From assembly GCF_029227915.1 (NCBI RefSeq), contig NC_079886.1, forward strand, positions 23,412,501 to 23,476,500: a stretch of 64,000 bases of DNA, read 5' to 3'. The notes beneath the pieces were generated by a model, which was given only the letters and a program-made list of their open reading frames with translations, was not told the origin of the DNA and ran no database searches. Below, piece by piece: positions 1 to 12,000 of the stretch. This DNA is from Hydractinia symbiolongicarpus (Eukaryota > Cnidaria > Hydrozoa > Anthoathecata > Hydractiniidae). Within the stretch, counting starts at the first letter, position 1. Each line of letters opens with the position of its first letter. Made by a program: the position numbers and the translations under genes.

Positions 1-1525
1 GTGAGCCTGGTCATTTACGGTATCCAATATAAAATCAACCTAGATTCCAGGGTTTTTTCTTCCCTTTTTGATATGGAAACAGTGGAAAAGAAAACCTTTT
101 TTCTATATCGAATCAAAAAATCAAAAAAGAGACAAGGAGCCATAGGATCGTGATTAAGTTTAAATACATTATACGTTTTTTTATAAGCAACATCTTAAGC
201 AGTACAAATCTCAAATCCTTTAAAAAACGAAACCACTTCTAAATAACATTCAACTTGAAACAAGACTTTCCGTATTCTAAAAGTCATACAACGACTCATA
301 CGACGGAAAACGCCATTAAAAGAGAAATTTAATTTTGAATGGTGCACCAACAACAAGCAAACAAGCAAACACGTAAAATTGGAATTCCCAAGTAGCTAAT
401 CACTAAGCAACGAGAAAACAATAGTTGAGTCTATAAAATAAAAACAAATTAAGAAACATTAAGACTCAGCTAAAATTTTGTGTTGCTTGTAAATAAAAGA
501 ATGTGTACTTAGTGTAAACAAATGAAATTCAACATATCTTTTTCGCTCTAAAAGTCAGCTTTAGACGAATGTCTATGTTTGACAATAGTCACAAGAACCA
601 AAGGTAGCGTTGGAGCAGGCCCTGAGTACAGAGCGCTTATTAGAGCCCAGACCAATACGTGCAAAAAATGAATACGCAACGCTAAAAAGCATAAGTTTAC
701 AGTATTTTGGTTATATTTGGTTGACATTAACTAAAATTTAATGAATAAAGATTTAATGTCCGATGGAAGTTAGAATTCATAGGTATTACCGCAAAATTTT
801 CTCTCTCTCTATATATATATATATAAAAATATACAGGCCAGGTAGGCTGGCATGGGAGGAGCTGTGAACTTCATAAGTAGTGGATAATCAGAAGACGTCC
901 TTAACATTTGAGTCTTCTCTATGTAGCATAGGTTTGTCTGGGTACGTTATCAAGTCTTCACACACAAAACATCATGTATCTATGCAAGTTTAATCTATAA
1001 CATACAACTCAGGCTAGTTAGCCATACACATTACCACACATGCATATTACCAGACATGCGTATTACTAGATTCACTCCTAATAATATAATACAATATGAT
1101 GGTATATGCTTGATATATATTTTAAATAGACGAACTGCGTTTTCGTGACTATGGTTTGACCATTTTAAAGTTAAGATTGAAGACCACTGTTAAATGGTCT
1201 GAAATTTAACGGTTTGATAAGAACAACAAATGTCATCCGTAACCACAGCTACGATTATTGTGTAAAAGCAAAATATTGTATAGAAAAGATAAAAAGAAAT
1301 ATCCATAACAACAATCGACAGGATATGTTTTGCAAAATCTTCATAATATTGATTAATTTCATCAATGACATCACGCACAGATGGACTTGCCAACGGAATA
1401 TCAAGAATGTTTGCATTGTGAAGGAAGGAAGCTTTTTATTACGTAGCGTATGACACAGTTATAAAAAAGGATGGTAGCGCATAAGTAGAATCAGTAACAT
1501 CATAAATGAGCAGGAGAAGAACTGC
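1..1525. other. Intergenic, no gene recognised
   Basis: AT-rich sequence with short simple repeats, for example a tc/ta run near 800-826. No open frame with recognisable protein content was found on either strand. The short overlapping ORFs around 1190-1453 look like chance openings. Confidence 0.5.
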
Positions 1526-1528
1526 GTG

Positions 1529-1792
1529 ATGGGTTTTACAAAGTTAAGACGTACACTGTCACATGATTGTCCACAAAGGAAAGATCATCCAGCGTTAGAA
1601 GGAAGTCACTCAGCAAAGTCGAGTCCTGCAGCGTTAAGAAGGTGTATGAAACTTATGAAGAAGGCTGTATCGCGAAATAGTTCCTGTAGTGATGATACAT
1701 TAACAGAAGATGCTGAAAATGAATTTGAATATTTATCTTCCACACGTACAACTAATTTCGTTTTGACGCAGAAATTGGCTGATGTTTCGTAA
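1529..1792 (+). CDS. Possible small ORF or terminal exon, unknown product
   Basis: Starts at an ATG (MGFTKLRRTLSHDC...) and reads 87 residues to a TAA. The N-terminal half is basic (RR, KK) and the end is acidic and serine/threonine-rich (SDDTLTEDAENEFEYLSS). No domain is recognised. It is richer in coding-like codons than its flanks and could be the last exon of a gene starting outside the window or a short independent gene. No convincing upstream acceptor was found, so chance remains quite possible. Confidence 0.25.
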   Translation: MGFTKLRRTLSHDCPQRKDHPALEGSHSAKSSPAALRRCMKLMKKAVSRNSSCSDDTLTEDAENEFEYLSSTRTTNFVLTQKLADVS

Positions 1793-1872
1793 ACTTATAT
1801 ATTTAACTCATTTGTTAGAGTTGCACGAATTTTAAAGTTATATATTTAAAGATGAAGGTGCATAGAATTTAC

Positions 1873-1982
1873 CAACCTCGTTCCCAGGGCATTTTGCCTT
1901 GTTGATAAGTTGATAGCGGCGAAAATTGTTGGCCACTCCGTAATAACGGCTCAGGGGCCACAAGACCCTGGGGACGAGGTTG
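1873..1982. mobile_element. 110-bp MITE with CAACCTCG ends and 9-bp TSD
   Basis: The left end reads CAACCTCGTTCCCAGGGC and the right end is its near-perfect inverse (accctggggacgaggttg). The 9-bp sequence agaatttac directly repeats at 1864-1872 and 1983-1991. There is no coding capacity. The ends and TSD length match the 6.1-kb autonomous element that starts 676 bp downstream, so this is a non-autonomous relative. Confidence 0.9.
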
Positions 1983-2648
1983 AGAATTTACGGAACAGTC
2001 TTTCCCTAGCTGTCCGTTGGCTATGTGGTTAAACTACCAAGGCTTTTTAAAACGATCCACGATTAATAACAAAGTTAGAAAATAGTAGAAGTACTAAATT
2101 TTGTTGTTGTAAACAGATGTGTAAATAAATACGCCATATTTAATTTTGTATTCCAATGTTTTCGTGCCATTAACTTGTGGTGCTTTACTTAACTGAACAC
2201 CATGCAAGTCATAGAACGACAGTAAAAGCCACAAGAAGACAAAAAACAGACCCTGTATCGAACCTCATACATATTTTTACCCACTTTTTGCGAAAAGAAA
2301 CATTTGGACTTACAGACTGACCAATTTTTTTATTATATTTTCTTAATTTTCCAAAGTATCCAAAATTAGCCAAACATTCTAACACCATTTTTCTTTCATT
2401 CATTCTTATATTATTCTTTTTAAAAGTTGTTTTTGTAGGTTGCAAATTAATAAACCAACATGGGGATGTCTCTGTTGAGTAGCTACAGGAAAAAACAAGA
2501 CTGACAAAATAAAAACTTAGGATCAACTTAATCCCCAATATGATATATTAAACATAGTAAAAGAGAACACCCAACTTGCTCCATAGTAAGACACAAGTAA
2601 AAAAGGGCATTTAAAAATTGGACTAAATATTTTAATTTAACATTTCTC

Positions 2649-2657
2649 CTTCTCCGT
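2649..2657. repeat. Left 9-bp target site duplication
   Basis: cttctccgt immediately before the left terminus. The identical copy lies at 8744-8752, directly after the right terminus. Confidence 0.92.
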
Positions 2658-2734
2658 CAACCTCGATCCCAGGACAAGTTGTCTCTTTTTGAATATCGGA
2701 CGGCGAGACGAACATGGCCCTGGTGGAGGCTGGT
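2658..2734 (+). repeat. Left terminal inverted repeat of the transposon
   Basis: Pairs with 8659-8743. It has an outer block of about 16 matching bases, a TTGTCTCT block, and an inner block around GGCCCTGGTGGAGGCTGGT. The stretch between outer and inner blocks is diverged. Confidence 0.8.
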
Positions 2735-2916
2735 CAAAAATCTTTGATTTTCGCAGATTTTTAATTAATGCACTCGTGTCTCGTTTATCAGGAATTTTAT
2801 ACTTCCTAGTCTTTGGTAAGCGAGTTTCAATTTAATTATTAGGGTCTGGATTTTATCGTGATCAATGGAAATAGAACTTTTTAGTGAAGACTGGACCTTG
2901 AAGGCTTTAGGTCGTG

Positions 2917-4878
2917 ATGGCTCTAACGTATATTGATATTTTAAAGCGAATATCTTTCGCATTAAATAATTACATTTTTCAGTTTTGCCTGAAACCAAAG
3001 CAAGTCATATGTTTGGAAGCTTTGTTAAAGGGGAATGATGTGGTGGCAGTTCTGCCTACTGGATTTGGAAAATCAATTATTTTTCATTTACTTGCTGATC
3101 TCTTCCCAGTTAAAAATGAAAAGAATATTGTTTTGGTCATCAGCCCTTTAACTTCCATTATAAATGATCAGGTGAAATACTTGAATGGGATTGGTTTTTC
3201 TGCTGCTGTATTGAACTTGGAACAGAGGAAGTTTGAGGCAGATGAGAGCTTGTTTGGAAGTAATGATGCAGTGGAGGACGACCATGATGGTACAAATATT
3301 ACAATTGATTGTGGTATTAAAAACGGAGATATTAAGATTTTATTTGCCCATCCAGAATCCTTTTTATCTGATCAAGGGCGTTCAATTTTAAAGAGCAAAA
3401 TTTATCAACAAAATGTGGTAGCTTGCGTGGTTGATGAAGCGCATTGTGTTGAAATGTGGTAAGTAAACTAGCTCTAGCTGGCTATTCAAGAATATAGATT
3501 ATAAAATTATAAAAAAACTTTGGTGGTTTTTAAAATTCATTTTATAAAATAATAATGAAGTACTGTAGGTATGTATATAGCACATATCATATGAAATATT
3601 TAACAAAACTGAATATATACAGTATAAAAATCTGTTATATATATATAGCTATATGTAATATATATATGAAAATATATAATGAAACTAATATAAACTAACA
3701 TATCTTTTGACAAGTTGATAATATATATCTGTTGGTACATAATATAATAAATTGCTAATATATTAGCTATACAAAATTTAAAAAAAAACACTCCATTTAT
3801 ATGTTTTAGGGGTGCTGAATTTCGTGAAGATTTTGGAAAATTATGCACACTGAAAGCTCTTTTTCCAAGCACACCCATGATTGCTTTGACAGCAACTGCA
3901 CCCCCAAGCAAAATAAACATTTTAAAAGAGAAACTATGTTTCAGTCCTTATTGTAAGGTTGTTGTTGCAAATCCAAATAGAAAAAATATATTTTTAAAGA
4001 AATTGCCAAGACGCGGAAACAACTTTGGCTTAAGAAGCTATGACGATATTTTAGTTCCCATTGCTAAAGAGTTAAATAAATTACGGGATGATTATCCCAT
4101 GACAATCATTTACATGAAGCTAAAATATTGTGGCTATGCTTATTCGTTATTTCAGCAAACAGTAACTCCAAATAACACAAAACTATTTTGTCAATTTCAT
4201 GCTCCTCAAACATCTAGAATGAAGAAAGAAATCTTAGATGAAATTACAAAACAAGATTCGTCTATTAGAGTTGTGTTTGCAACCACAGCACTCGGGATGG
4301 GTGTTAATGCACCAAAGGTTACTGAAGTTATCCACATAACGCCTCCAGCCAATATTGAATCTTACATGCAAGAAATTGGTAGAGCTGGAAGGTGTGGGCA
4401 AAACTCAACTGCAACATTGTATTACAATAATGCAGATATTGCTGTTAATAAAAATAATGTTGACGATAGCATGAAGTGCTTCTGCAAAACAGATCTGTGC
4501 TTAAGGAAATTTATTCTAAATTTCTTTGGTTTTAAAAAATATGAACAAGATAATTGTTGCTCAAATTGTACAAAGTCTAATTTGCTGATAAAAGAAACAA
4601 CATTACCTTGCCGTGATTTAGTATCAGAAGATGCTTTTAAATGCTTACAAACTGAGCTGAAAGAAATTATTGAAACTTGGAGACTTTCGCTATTGACTAC
4701 CCTTGATCAAACTTATGAACTTCCATCTATCAATAAAAATTTGGTTCAAACACTATTGAGTAAACTTCCATTTATAAGATCTAAAAATGATCTGTTATTT
4801 GAATATGATGTTTGGGATGATCAATATGCTACCACCATATACGATAAAATAAATAAGTATGCCCCAAAGCATAAATAA
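2917..4878 (+). CDS. RecQ-like SF2 DNA helicase of the transposon
   Basis: Two exons, 2917-3458 and 3810-4878, join in frame across a GT-AG intron to give 536 residues. The order of motifs is that of RecQ helicases: Walker A LPTGFGKS (about residues 46-53), motif Ia SPLTSIINDQ, DEAH box followed by the aromatic-rich HCVEMWGAEF, motif III LTATA, motif V ATTALGMGVNAP, and motif VI QEIGRAGRCGQ. A RecQ-type zinc-binding segment follows (CFCKTDLC...CCSNC). The intron splits the codon for the Trp just after DEAH. No HRDC domain is visible. By family it should be an ATP-dependent 3'-5' DNA unwinding enzyme. Its place inside a TIR/TSD-bounded element argues that it serves transposition rather than host repair. 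The first ATG follows a short untranslated leader. Confidence 0.9.
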
Positions 4879-5105
4879 TTTAGGTATATATATAAATATA
4901 TATAAACAAACTTTAAAATATATAGTATATAATATTCACTTCTGATAAAACAAACTTGTAAGATTAAAAGCACTCAGTAGACAGAATTTAAAAAAGTTCT
5001 ACTTTTTCTGGAGGTTTGAATTATCAGCAGTCAATGTTAGCATAAATAATATATATACGTTTATGGAACTCACCTTGATATAACAGATTCTTACTTTATA
5101 AAATC

Positions 5106-8049
5106 CTAGGGAACATATAGCTGTAATTTATGTTTTTCTAACCATTTTTGATGTTCTACAATATTCAAGTAACGTAGTGGGGAACGTTTAATATCAGGAA
5201 AACTTTGATGAGCTCTTCCAACAATGTGGCTAAATGGGCGAAGATTAAGCAGGTCGTTTGTCATCTCCTTTTCATCAGATATGGACTCTCGTTTAGAGTG
5301 TTGGACCGATGTATCATGAATATTTAGGTTTTGATCATAATTTTCTTTGATTTCTTTTACACCGCTCACAGCCTTGCACACTTTGCTAATGGATTTTATT
5401 GTTTTATTTGCTCCCATTCTTTGCACGATGTGTTTTCCTAAACGATTACTGATTTCTTGTGATAGATCATCTTCAATGTTTTGCCCTGCTCCACCTCTCC
5501 AATTTGAAAAGTATCCCCATTTGAACTCCTCAGACAATCTAGGTGTCAACAAGCATTCTACTTGTGCAATGCTTACAAACATCTCTATCGCATATTTACT
5601 GTATGCACCAAGTGATCGAAATATTGACAACAAAAGCTTTTGATTGATGAGGTTTCTGTCACCATCTCCTTCTTTAGCTGTATCTTTCATCTGAAGGATG
5701 AGGACTGTTAAGAAAATGATACACAGACCGTAATTTTTCACTTGATCACCATCTTCAATTGATTTTTGGAGAACAAATTGATCGACAAAATTATCCAGTA
5801 AAGTGTTAAAATATTCTTTTTTTACCTCTTTGCTAGCATGCACCAAATTTTTAGGAAAGGGATGTCTTTTTGGTTCATCTTCCAATGTATCCATCTCCAA
5901 AAAAGACATTGCTGCTACAACAACATATGCTCTACCAACACTTAAAAACAGATCTTCACTACCTTCGTATGAGTCTAACACTTTACCTGGGGTTGAATTC
6001 CTTCTATTCATTTTCTCCCTGAAATACTTCAGTGTTCCTATCTGGTTGACAGAGTTTGCTGAGTAAAGCAGAGCAAATGAATATTGAAGTAAAGATGCCT
6101 TACAGTGCCACATTGCAGCTTTGAAAGGGGAACAATGCTCCAACCGGTCTGTTGGTGTGTGATTCCCAGCTAATAGGGATTTCGCACCAGCGAAACGGAC
6201 TCGTGTCAGCTGATCACCACTAAACATTATTTTCATGTCCTTCATTGGATCTTCGTTGGTAAACACAGTATGAGAATATGATTGACCTGGCTCAGCTGTG
6301 TTTTCAGGTAATGGTGTATTGTCGATAATTGGCATGTCAGTCAGTTTACCAGCCTTTTGGTATATCTCTGCAATCCATTTCTCATATGTTCGCAGGATCT
6401 CGACACAATCTGCATACCTTGCTTCATTTGCATCAATGATCGGCATTGAAATTATTGTTGACTTTTGGGACATTTTGTCACTAAATCTGTTGTCAATATG
6501 ATCTGGGATTACTTTTTTTAAAAATTTAAATTTTGGGAAAAACTCAACCAGAATTCTTCCAATCAGAACCTTTGTTGTCTGTCTGTAACATTCCCATTCT
6601 GCCATATTGACAGCAAATTTCTTCCTGTCCATATATCGAATATCTCCAATTGGCTGGTTGTTTGGAAGATGGTCAAAACGAATTCTGTTTGCGATTAGAT
6701 TTGTTGCAAAAAGATGGTAATCTTTGTTGTCAACACCCTTTCTTGTCTCCACTAGTACTTTCAGATCCCAGTTATCGCCGCTTCCTCTGAGTGTTGTGTT
6801 GTTTTTCACTAAATCAATCGCCTTTTCCATATAGTGGCTTCCAATCAAGTTTAACAGATTTCCTTTCATCTTGTGTGACAGGCATACTCCTAGTTTGTTG
6901 AATCTTTCTTGTAACTAGAATATAAGTACCCAACATAGCTTAATTTAGTTGTTCGTTATGTTTACTTATATCCAAAAACATGTTTTAATGAAAAGTTTTA
7001 ATATATATATATACATTTAGAATTTTTTGGATAAATTTTCACCTTTCTATAAAAAGCAAAATAAGAACAGAAACTTTTTCTATTAGTCGGAGTTAAAATC
7101 TCAAGAGCATTTCCCATTATTTACATCTTACATCTACTGACTTATATATTACCTTTTTGCTGCATCCACCCTCAATGATCAAAACAGTGTTGACTCTCTG
7201 ATATAAACTAAGTTCATGCCACCGCATTTGCATCAGTATGGAATATATGAAACAAAATTTGTTTTTAGTTTCAAGTACAATATCCTTTTGCCCACACACA
7301 GCACTAAGAACATCAACAAGTAATGGATGATTTTCTTTGATCTCAGCCCACAGTTTTTCAATATTAAAATTTTGCATCTCTTCATACCCTTTTTTGTGTA
7401 AAATTGATGGTTTTTTTCTTGTGGCAAGTTTTTTACAGGAACTTTTCAAATTATTAATATAATTATTTTTCAAATATGTAGATATAGTTGGACAGTGGTT
7501 AATGATTGTATTTGCTACTACCATATTATTATTGGATTTAAGCGCTGTTTCCAGTTTTAATTTTTGCATTGCTGGTATATTGTCTTCGGGAGAAACAATA
7601 TTGCGTGGTTGCAGTTGTGTGGTAGGAACTTCAGTTAACTCCTTGTTTTCAGCAAAGTTAAGTTGCTTTCTAGATTTTCCTTTTTCGTTCTTTTTCTCAC
7701 TTTCAATAGTTTGATTTTTCTCGTTATGCGGAGACAATATGCCACGTTTGACAGACACGTTTTGTCGTAACTGAATTTGATTCAGTTGAACATTTTTCCG
7801 AAAGTCTGACATTTTCTCGACAAAGGTGACACAAGACTGACATATAACAGTTGGAAGAGCATCCAGTTCTGTTGTTCTTAACCCACATGTTAGACTTATT
7901 TTGTTCTCAATGTTTTTGTTTTTTCCAATATTGCTGAATATTTTTATAAACAAAGATTTTTGTTTTAATTTGGCACATAACCTGCAGAAATTTCCATCAT
8001 TGGAAGTGTTACGAAAGTAAATCTTCTTAGGAGTAGCTGGCTTAGCCAT
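5106..8049 (-). CDS. Transposase: ZAD-like zinc finger plus DUF6589-type DDE domain
   Basis: Two exons on the minus strand, 8049-7153 and 6914-5106, join in phase (GGCSKK/LQERFNKLG) to give 901 residues. Residues about 15-75 hold a ZAD-like zinc finger: FCRLCAK, then ICQSC about 50 residues later. A basic linker and a helical region (HPLLVDVLSAVCGQ...NTVLIIEGG) follow. The second exon resembles the DUF6589 family: GDNWD (about 345-349), the hallmark FSGDQLTRVRFAGAKSL (D about 533), and GGAGQNIEDDLSQEISNRLGKH (E about 786). I infer these as the DDE catalytic triad. The 5' exon read alone runs into the intron and stops at 7117, which hides the link between the two halves. The gene converges on the helicase, 227 bp apart at their stop codons. 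Confidence 0.85.
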
Positions 8050-8658
8050 TCTTCTATACCTTGAATAAAAAAAGAAAATTTTTATATTTAGCAATATAGA
8101 TGTATATATATAAATGTGCTTTGTGTTTTTATCTTATATATAATCCCTTACCATTTTAAGAGTTAACAGAATTCTTGCAATATGTAAAATCTGTGTAATT
8201 AGCATGGAAAATACATCCAATCCTTTATCTGTTTTTGCGTTGATGTAGCTAACTGCGCTTACTTTGTATTCTGATGTTCAGTAGTAATAATAATAATAAA
8301 TAACTAGTAGCTATCTATCTGTAACTATATATATGTCTACACTTCTTGTTTTATAACTAGCTAGCTCTAGACAATCTCTTGGTCAGTTGCTAATATTAAT
8401 TTGAGCATAAGTAGCATGTAGTTACATACAAGCACATCTGGACTGAGAGTTAACTAGTTAAAACTAATTGAAGCCATAAAAGTTTCTTGCCAAAATGTAT
8501 TTTTCAAATATTTTTTTCTGATACAAAACATGTATGCACAGTGTCGGCCATCTTTATTGTTTACAGTTAGTTTCAGCGTGAATATTTCACGGACCGAGTG
8601 ACGTTTTATCTTTCGCATAATTAGGTGAAATTCTCGACCAATCACGGCTCGGAATAAA

Positions 8659-8743
8659 ACCAGCCTCCTCCAGGGCCTTTTTCGTCAGACCTATCAATAA
8701 GCGCAGCGCCGATGAGAGACAAAAAGCCCTGGGAACGAGGTTG
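8659..8743 (-). repeat. Right terminal inverted repeat of the transposon
   Basis: Inverse partner of 2658-2734. The outer end is ccctgggaacgaggttg and the inner block is accagcctcctccagggcc. The target duplication follows at 8744-8752. Confidence 0.8.
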
Positions 8744-9057
8744 CTTCTCCGTAAGACAACTTGCAAATTATAAGGAAATTTTGAGCCTTTCTAGTAGTCG
8801 CGAAAAAACGACCAAATTTAAAACGGCTTTTATGTATATATATCACGAGATTCAATTCCTTTTATCCACTGTTATTTTTGAATTCCTTTACGAGACCTTT
8901 CTCTCCGGGATGCAACGCCAAGCGCCCTAGAACGGCGCTAATTTGAGAAGAGGAAGGCGTATTTATATTGCGCCGTAAAAAGTAAGCGAGAGTAAGTCCA
9001 AAGTTCAGCAAAGTCGCCAATGCAAATTCAAAACATCAATAAACCAAATCTGCTAAA

Positions 9058-12000
9058 ATGATGTATCTGAGGAAAGTTTTAGAATTATCATTGAAAGATA
9101 AATCTAGGTGTTACCAGCATGTACGAGTGTTGAATATTAAAATTACACATGCAAGTACGTTGGCCTCCAGAAATTCAGTGCGTAGATTTAAAGTACTTGA
9201 TGGCAATTTAAGATTTTCCAATGAAGAAAGAAACTCCTGTAAAGAAAAAGCACAACAGAATCAAGTAGAATACTTGAAGAAGCTGGATTTTGTTTTGGCA
9301 GGTAATTCAATGTATTTGATAATTAAGACCTTTGTTTAAATGGCCAGCCCCCCAAATAGCCAAAATTTTGTAGTCTATCATTATCTAAACAAACGTCTCT
9401 ATAGTGACGATCTGGCAACTCTGCTCACTATATACATAACTTTATGGCTTTATAGCCCATGTATATAGACTTTGAAAAATGCTGGTGGACAGGACAGGTG
9501 TTTGCACAATGTCACACAAAAAATGAATAAGCTAAAACGTCCTAATTGTGTTATTTACGTCTCAACTGGAATTATTTCCAAAGCCTAATTTATCATTCAC
9601 AGCTGCAACACTTCCCCCTTGTCTCACATGTAGCACATATATACCGTCCTAATAATGTGATTCTATAATCAAACAGCTCTAGGAACAATCTGGCAACTCT
9701 GCATGGTTTGACTATAGGCCATCCCTGAAAACAACTTTGTAAAAATACCAGTGAACAACGGGCGTTTGCCAAGGGTTGAGCAGATGTATTTTTTCAAATG
9801 TGAGATTAAATAAACAATGAGTTACAAAATGACTAATAGTTATATATATACTACCTTGGCCAAGTGGAGATACATGTTCTGTATCGCCATCACACAATTC
9901 CAGTGTAACCGCTTGCAGTAGGAACATAGGCAGGGTCACTCAAGTTTTAAAGAATAAATAAATTATATGTTTAATGTTGCAATATTTTTTCATGTATTAA
10001 GATCATTAGCACCCTTAGATAATGAGTTATTATATCTACCTACTTTGCATTTTATAACGCCATCAGACTATTACAATCTCTTGTAAAAGTAGGTAGTAGG
10101 AGTGGGGTGGGGCCACTCCAGTGATAAGAAACACATTAATGCTTTACGTTTTTTTAAAATTATCAATCTGCAACTGATATAACCACAAAAATTAGGATAA
10201 CATTTTTATAGTCAGTGTTTTTATTTATTTTTTGTTTCACTCATTTTTATTGACCCCAGCTCTTTGCCAACAAAACATTTCAAGTTGAAAAAGTCAAAAA
10301 TAATAAATGAAGAAAGTTTAAGGAAAACCTGATTGGTTTAAAATGAAGTTCCTAAAATGTGAAATTATTTTCCACATTGTTTAATAAACGGTGTCAAAGC
10401 TGAAATAAGTAAAATTAAAAAACATTTGAATTTGAATCAAATCAAAATTTTAAGGAACAATAGATCAGCCAAATGCTTCTGTTTTTTTAAAAAAATGTGA
10501 ATTCTGTACTTTGTGTACAAATGAGACGTACAGCTTAAGAGCTGCCGGGAATGTCCTATGTTTCATGTCACTCTCTGGAAATTTTCTCCTGAAAATTTCC
10601 TTATTAGGAGAAACGAATGCCAAAACAAAAATAAACTTTTGAGTGATATCTCTAATTTCTGTCTCCACTTACAGCACAACACAACTGTATGGTTTAAGGT
10701 CTTTCGACAATGTGGTTTGCTGATCCGTTCTTCCTTATTATTAGAAATTTTGTGCAGTTTTGACGGATGTGTATTCATAAATACATTAGAGCATTTTTAT
10801 TCTGACACTGACAGAGAATAACATTGTTTAATGTTTTTTTTTCTACCAGAAAATGCATTTTCAACAATTCTATGGTCACGCCACAGTCAGCGCTTTACAA
10901 GCCACTCACATATGCCAATCATAATAAAATACTTTTAAGAAATAACTTGATGTGTGTGTGTGGATATATCAAAGGCTTACACCATTGTATTCTAATGGTT
11001 TGACTTACACCATTGTATTGTAATGAATTCCATGCAATTGTATTTGTATTATCTCAAAGTAATGTTAAACACAGAGATTTTTGAGTATCTAATTATAAAA
11101 TTTGCAAGTTTGCAGCTTAAACACTACATCAGCTTTTTTTTATTTTACGTTGTAAAACCTCACATTTTTTTTTAAAATTCTTAAGATACCTTTTGTTTAA
11201 TATAGGTGGTGGAGAATCAGCAATCATAAGACACACAAAGAGAAACAAGAAACTCCTCCCACGAGATAGAATTCAGAGACTGATAGATCCTGACTATCCT
11301 ATGCTTGAGCTTTGTCCGTTTGCTGGAATTGGTTTGGATTATGGTGATATCTGTGCCGCAGGAAATATCTGCGCAATTGCAAAGATCAGTGGACAACTTT
11401 GTATTATAGGAGCCAACGATGCAACTGTTAAAGGTTTGACGTTTTTAATTACTTAGTTTTTAAAGAATTTTTTTTGTGGAATTTTTATATACCAAAATAG
11501 CTCCAAAAAGACGCAATCACGAGCAAGTATTGAATCAGCTTATAGAATATTAAAACTTAGGGGCTGTTCATATGGAGGCGGGCTGGCTCGGCTAGCCGGG
11601 GTGATTTTCATCTCGTGTTCATATAAAGTTTTTTACATCTCGGCCAGCCGGGATGGAAAAGTTGTTTACATTTCACAAAAGATTCATAAACAATGAAGAC
11701 ATAAGAATATATTTCGAACTTTAAATAATTGATGAGAATTTTTAAAATCTATTGTTAATTTCATCTCGCCTTGGCGGGCTGGCTCGGTTATCATATGAAC
11801 ACATTTTTATTTTTTCATGTGTTTCTTAATAGCAGCGTCAACCGAGCCAGCCCGCCTCCATATGAACAGCCCTTTAATTCTTGAATTTTTTTCTTCATGC
11901 CATAAAATGCTTTACTAGTTCCTACACATCTTTCCTGTTCCGAGTGCATTTTTCAGCCTTTATAAGACGGAAGTACTTTCATTAATATTTTGTAGGATAA

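Larger units (their letters stand above)
2658..8743. mobile_element. Complete AcademH-like DNA transposon (helicase + DUF6589 transposase)
   Basis: A 6,086-bp element bounded by inverted termini: CAACCTCGATCCCAGG on the left and the inverse of CAACCTCGTTCCCAGG on the right, flanked by a perfect 9-bp duplication (cttctccgt). A second inverted block, approximately GACGAAnAtGGCCCTGGwGGAGGCTGGT, lies about 45-80 bp inside each end, with a shared TTGTCTCT between. Inside are two convergent spliced genes, a RecQ-like helicase (+) and a ZAD/DUF6589 transposase (-). Both reading frames are intact. From family knowledge, a DDE transposase of this type with an SF2 helicase is the arrangement I recall for the AcademH lineage of the Academ superfamily. 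That assignment needs a database check, but the element boundaries are direct observations. Confidence 0.88.

Noticed and set aside
2914-4878. Helicase as a host RecQ gene
   Set aside because: It lies inside exact TIRs and TSDs together with a transposase, so element ownership is the better explanation.
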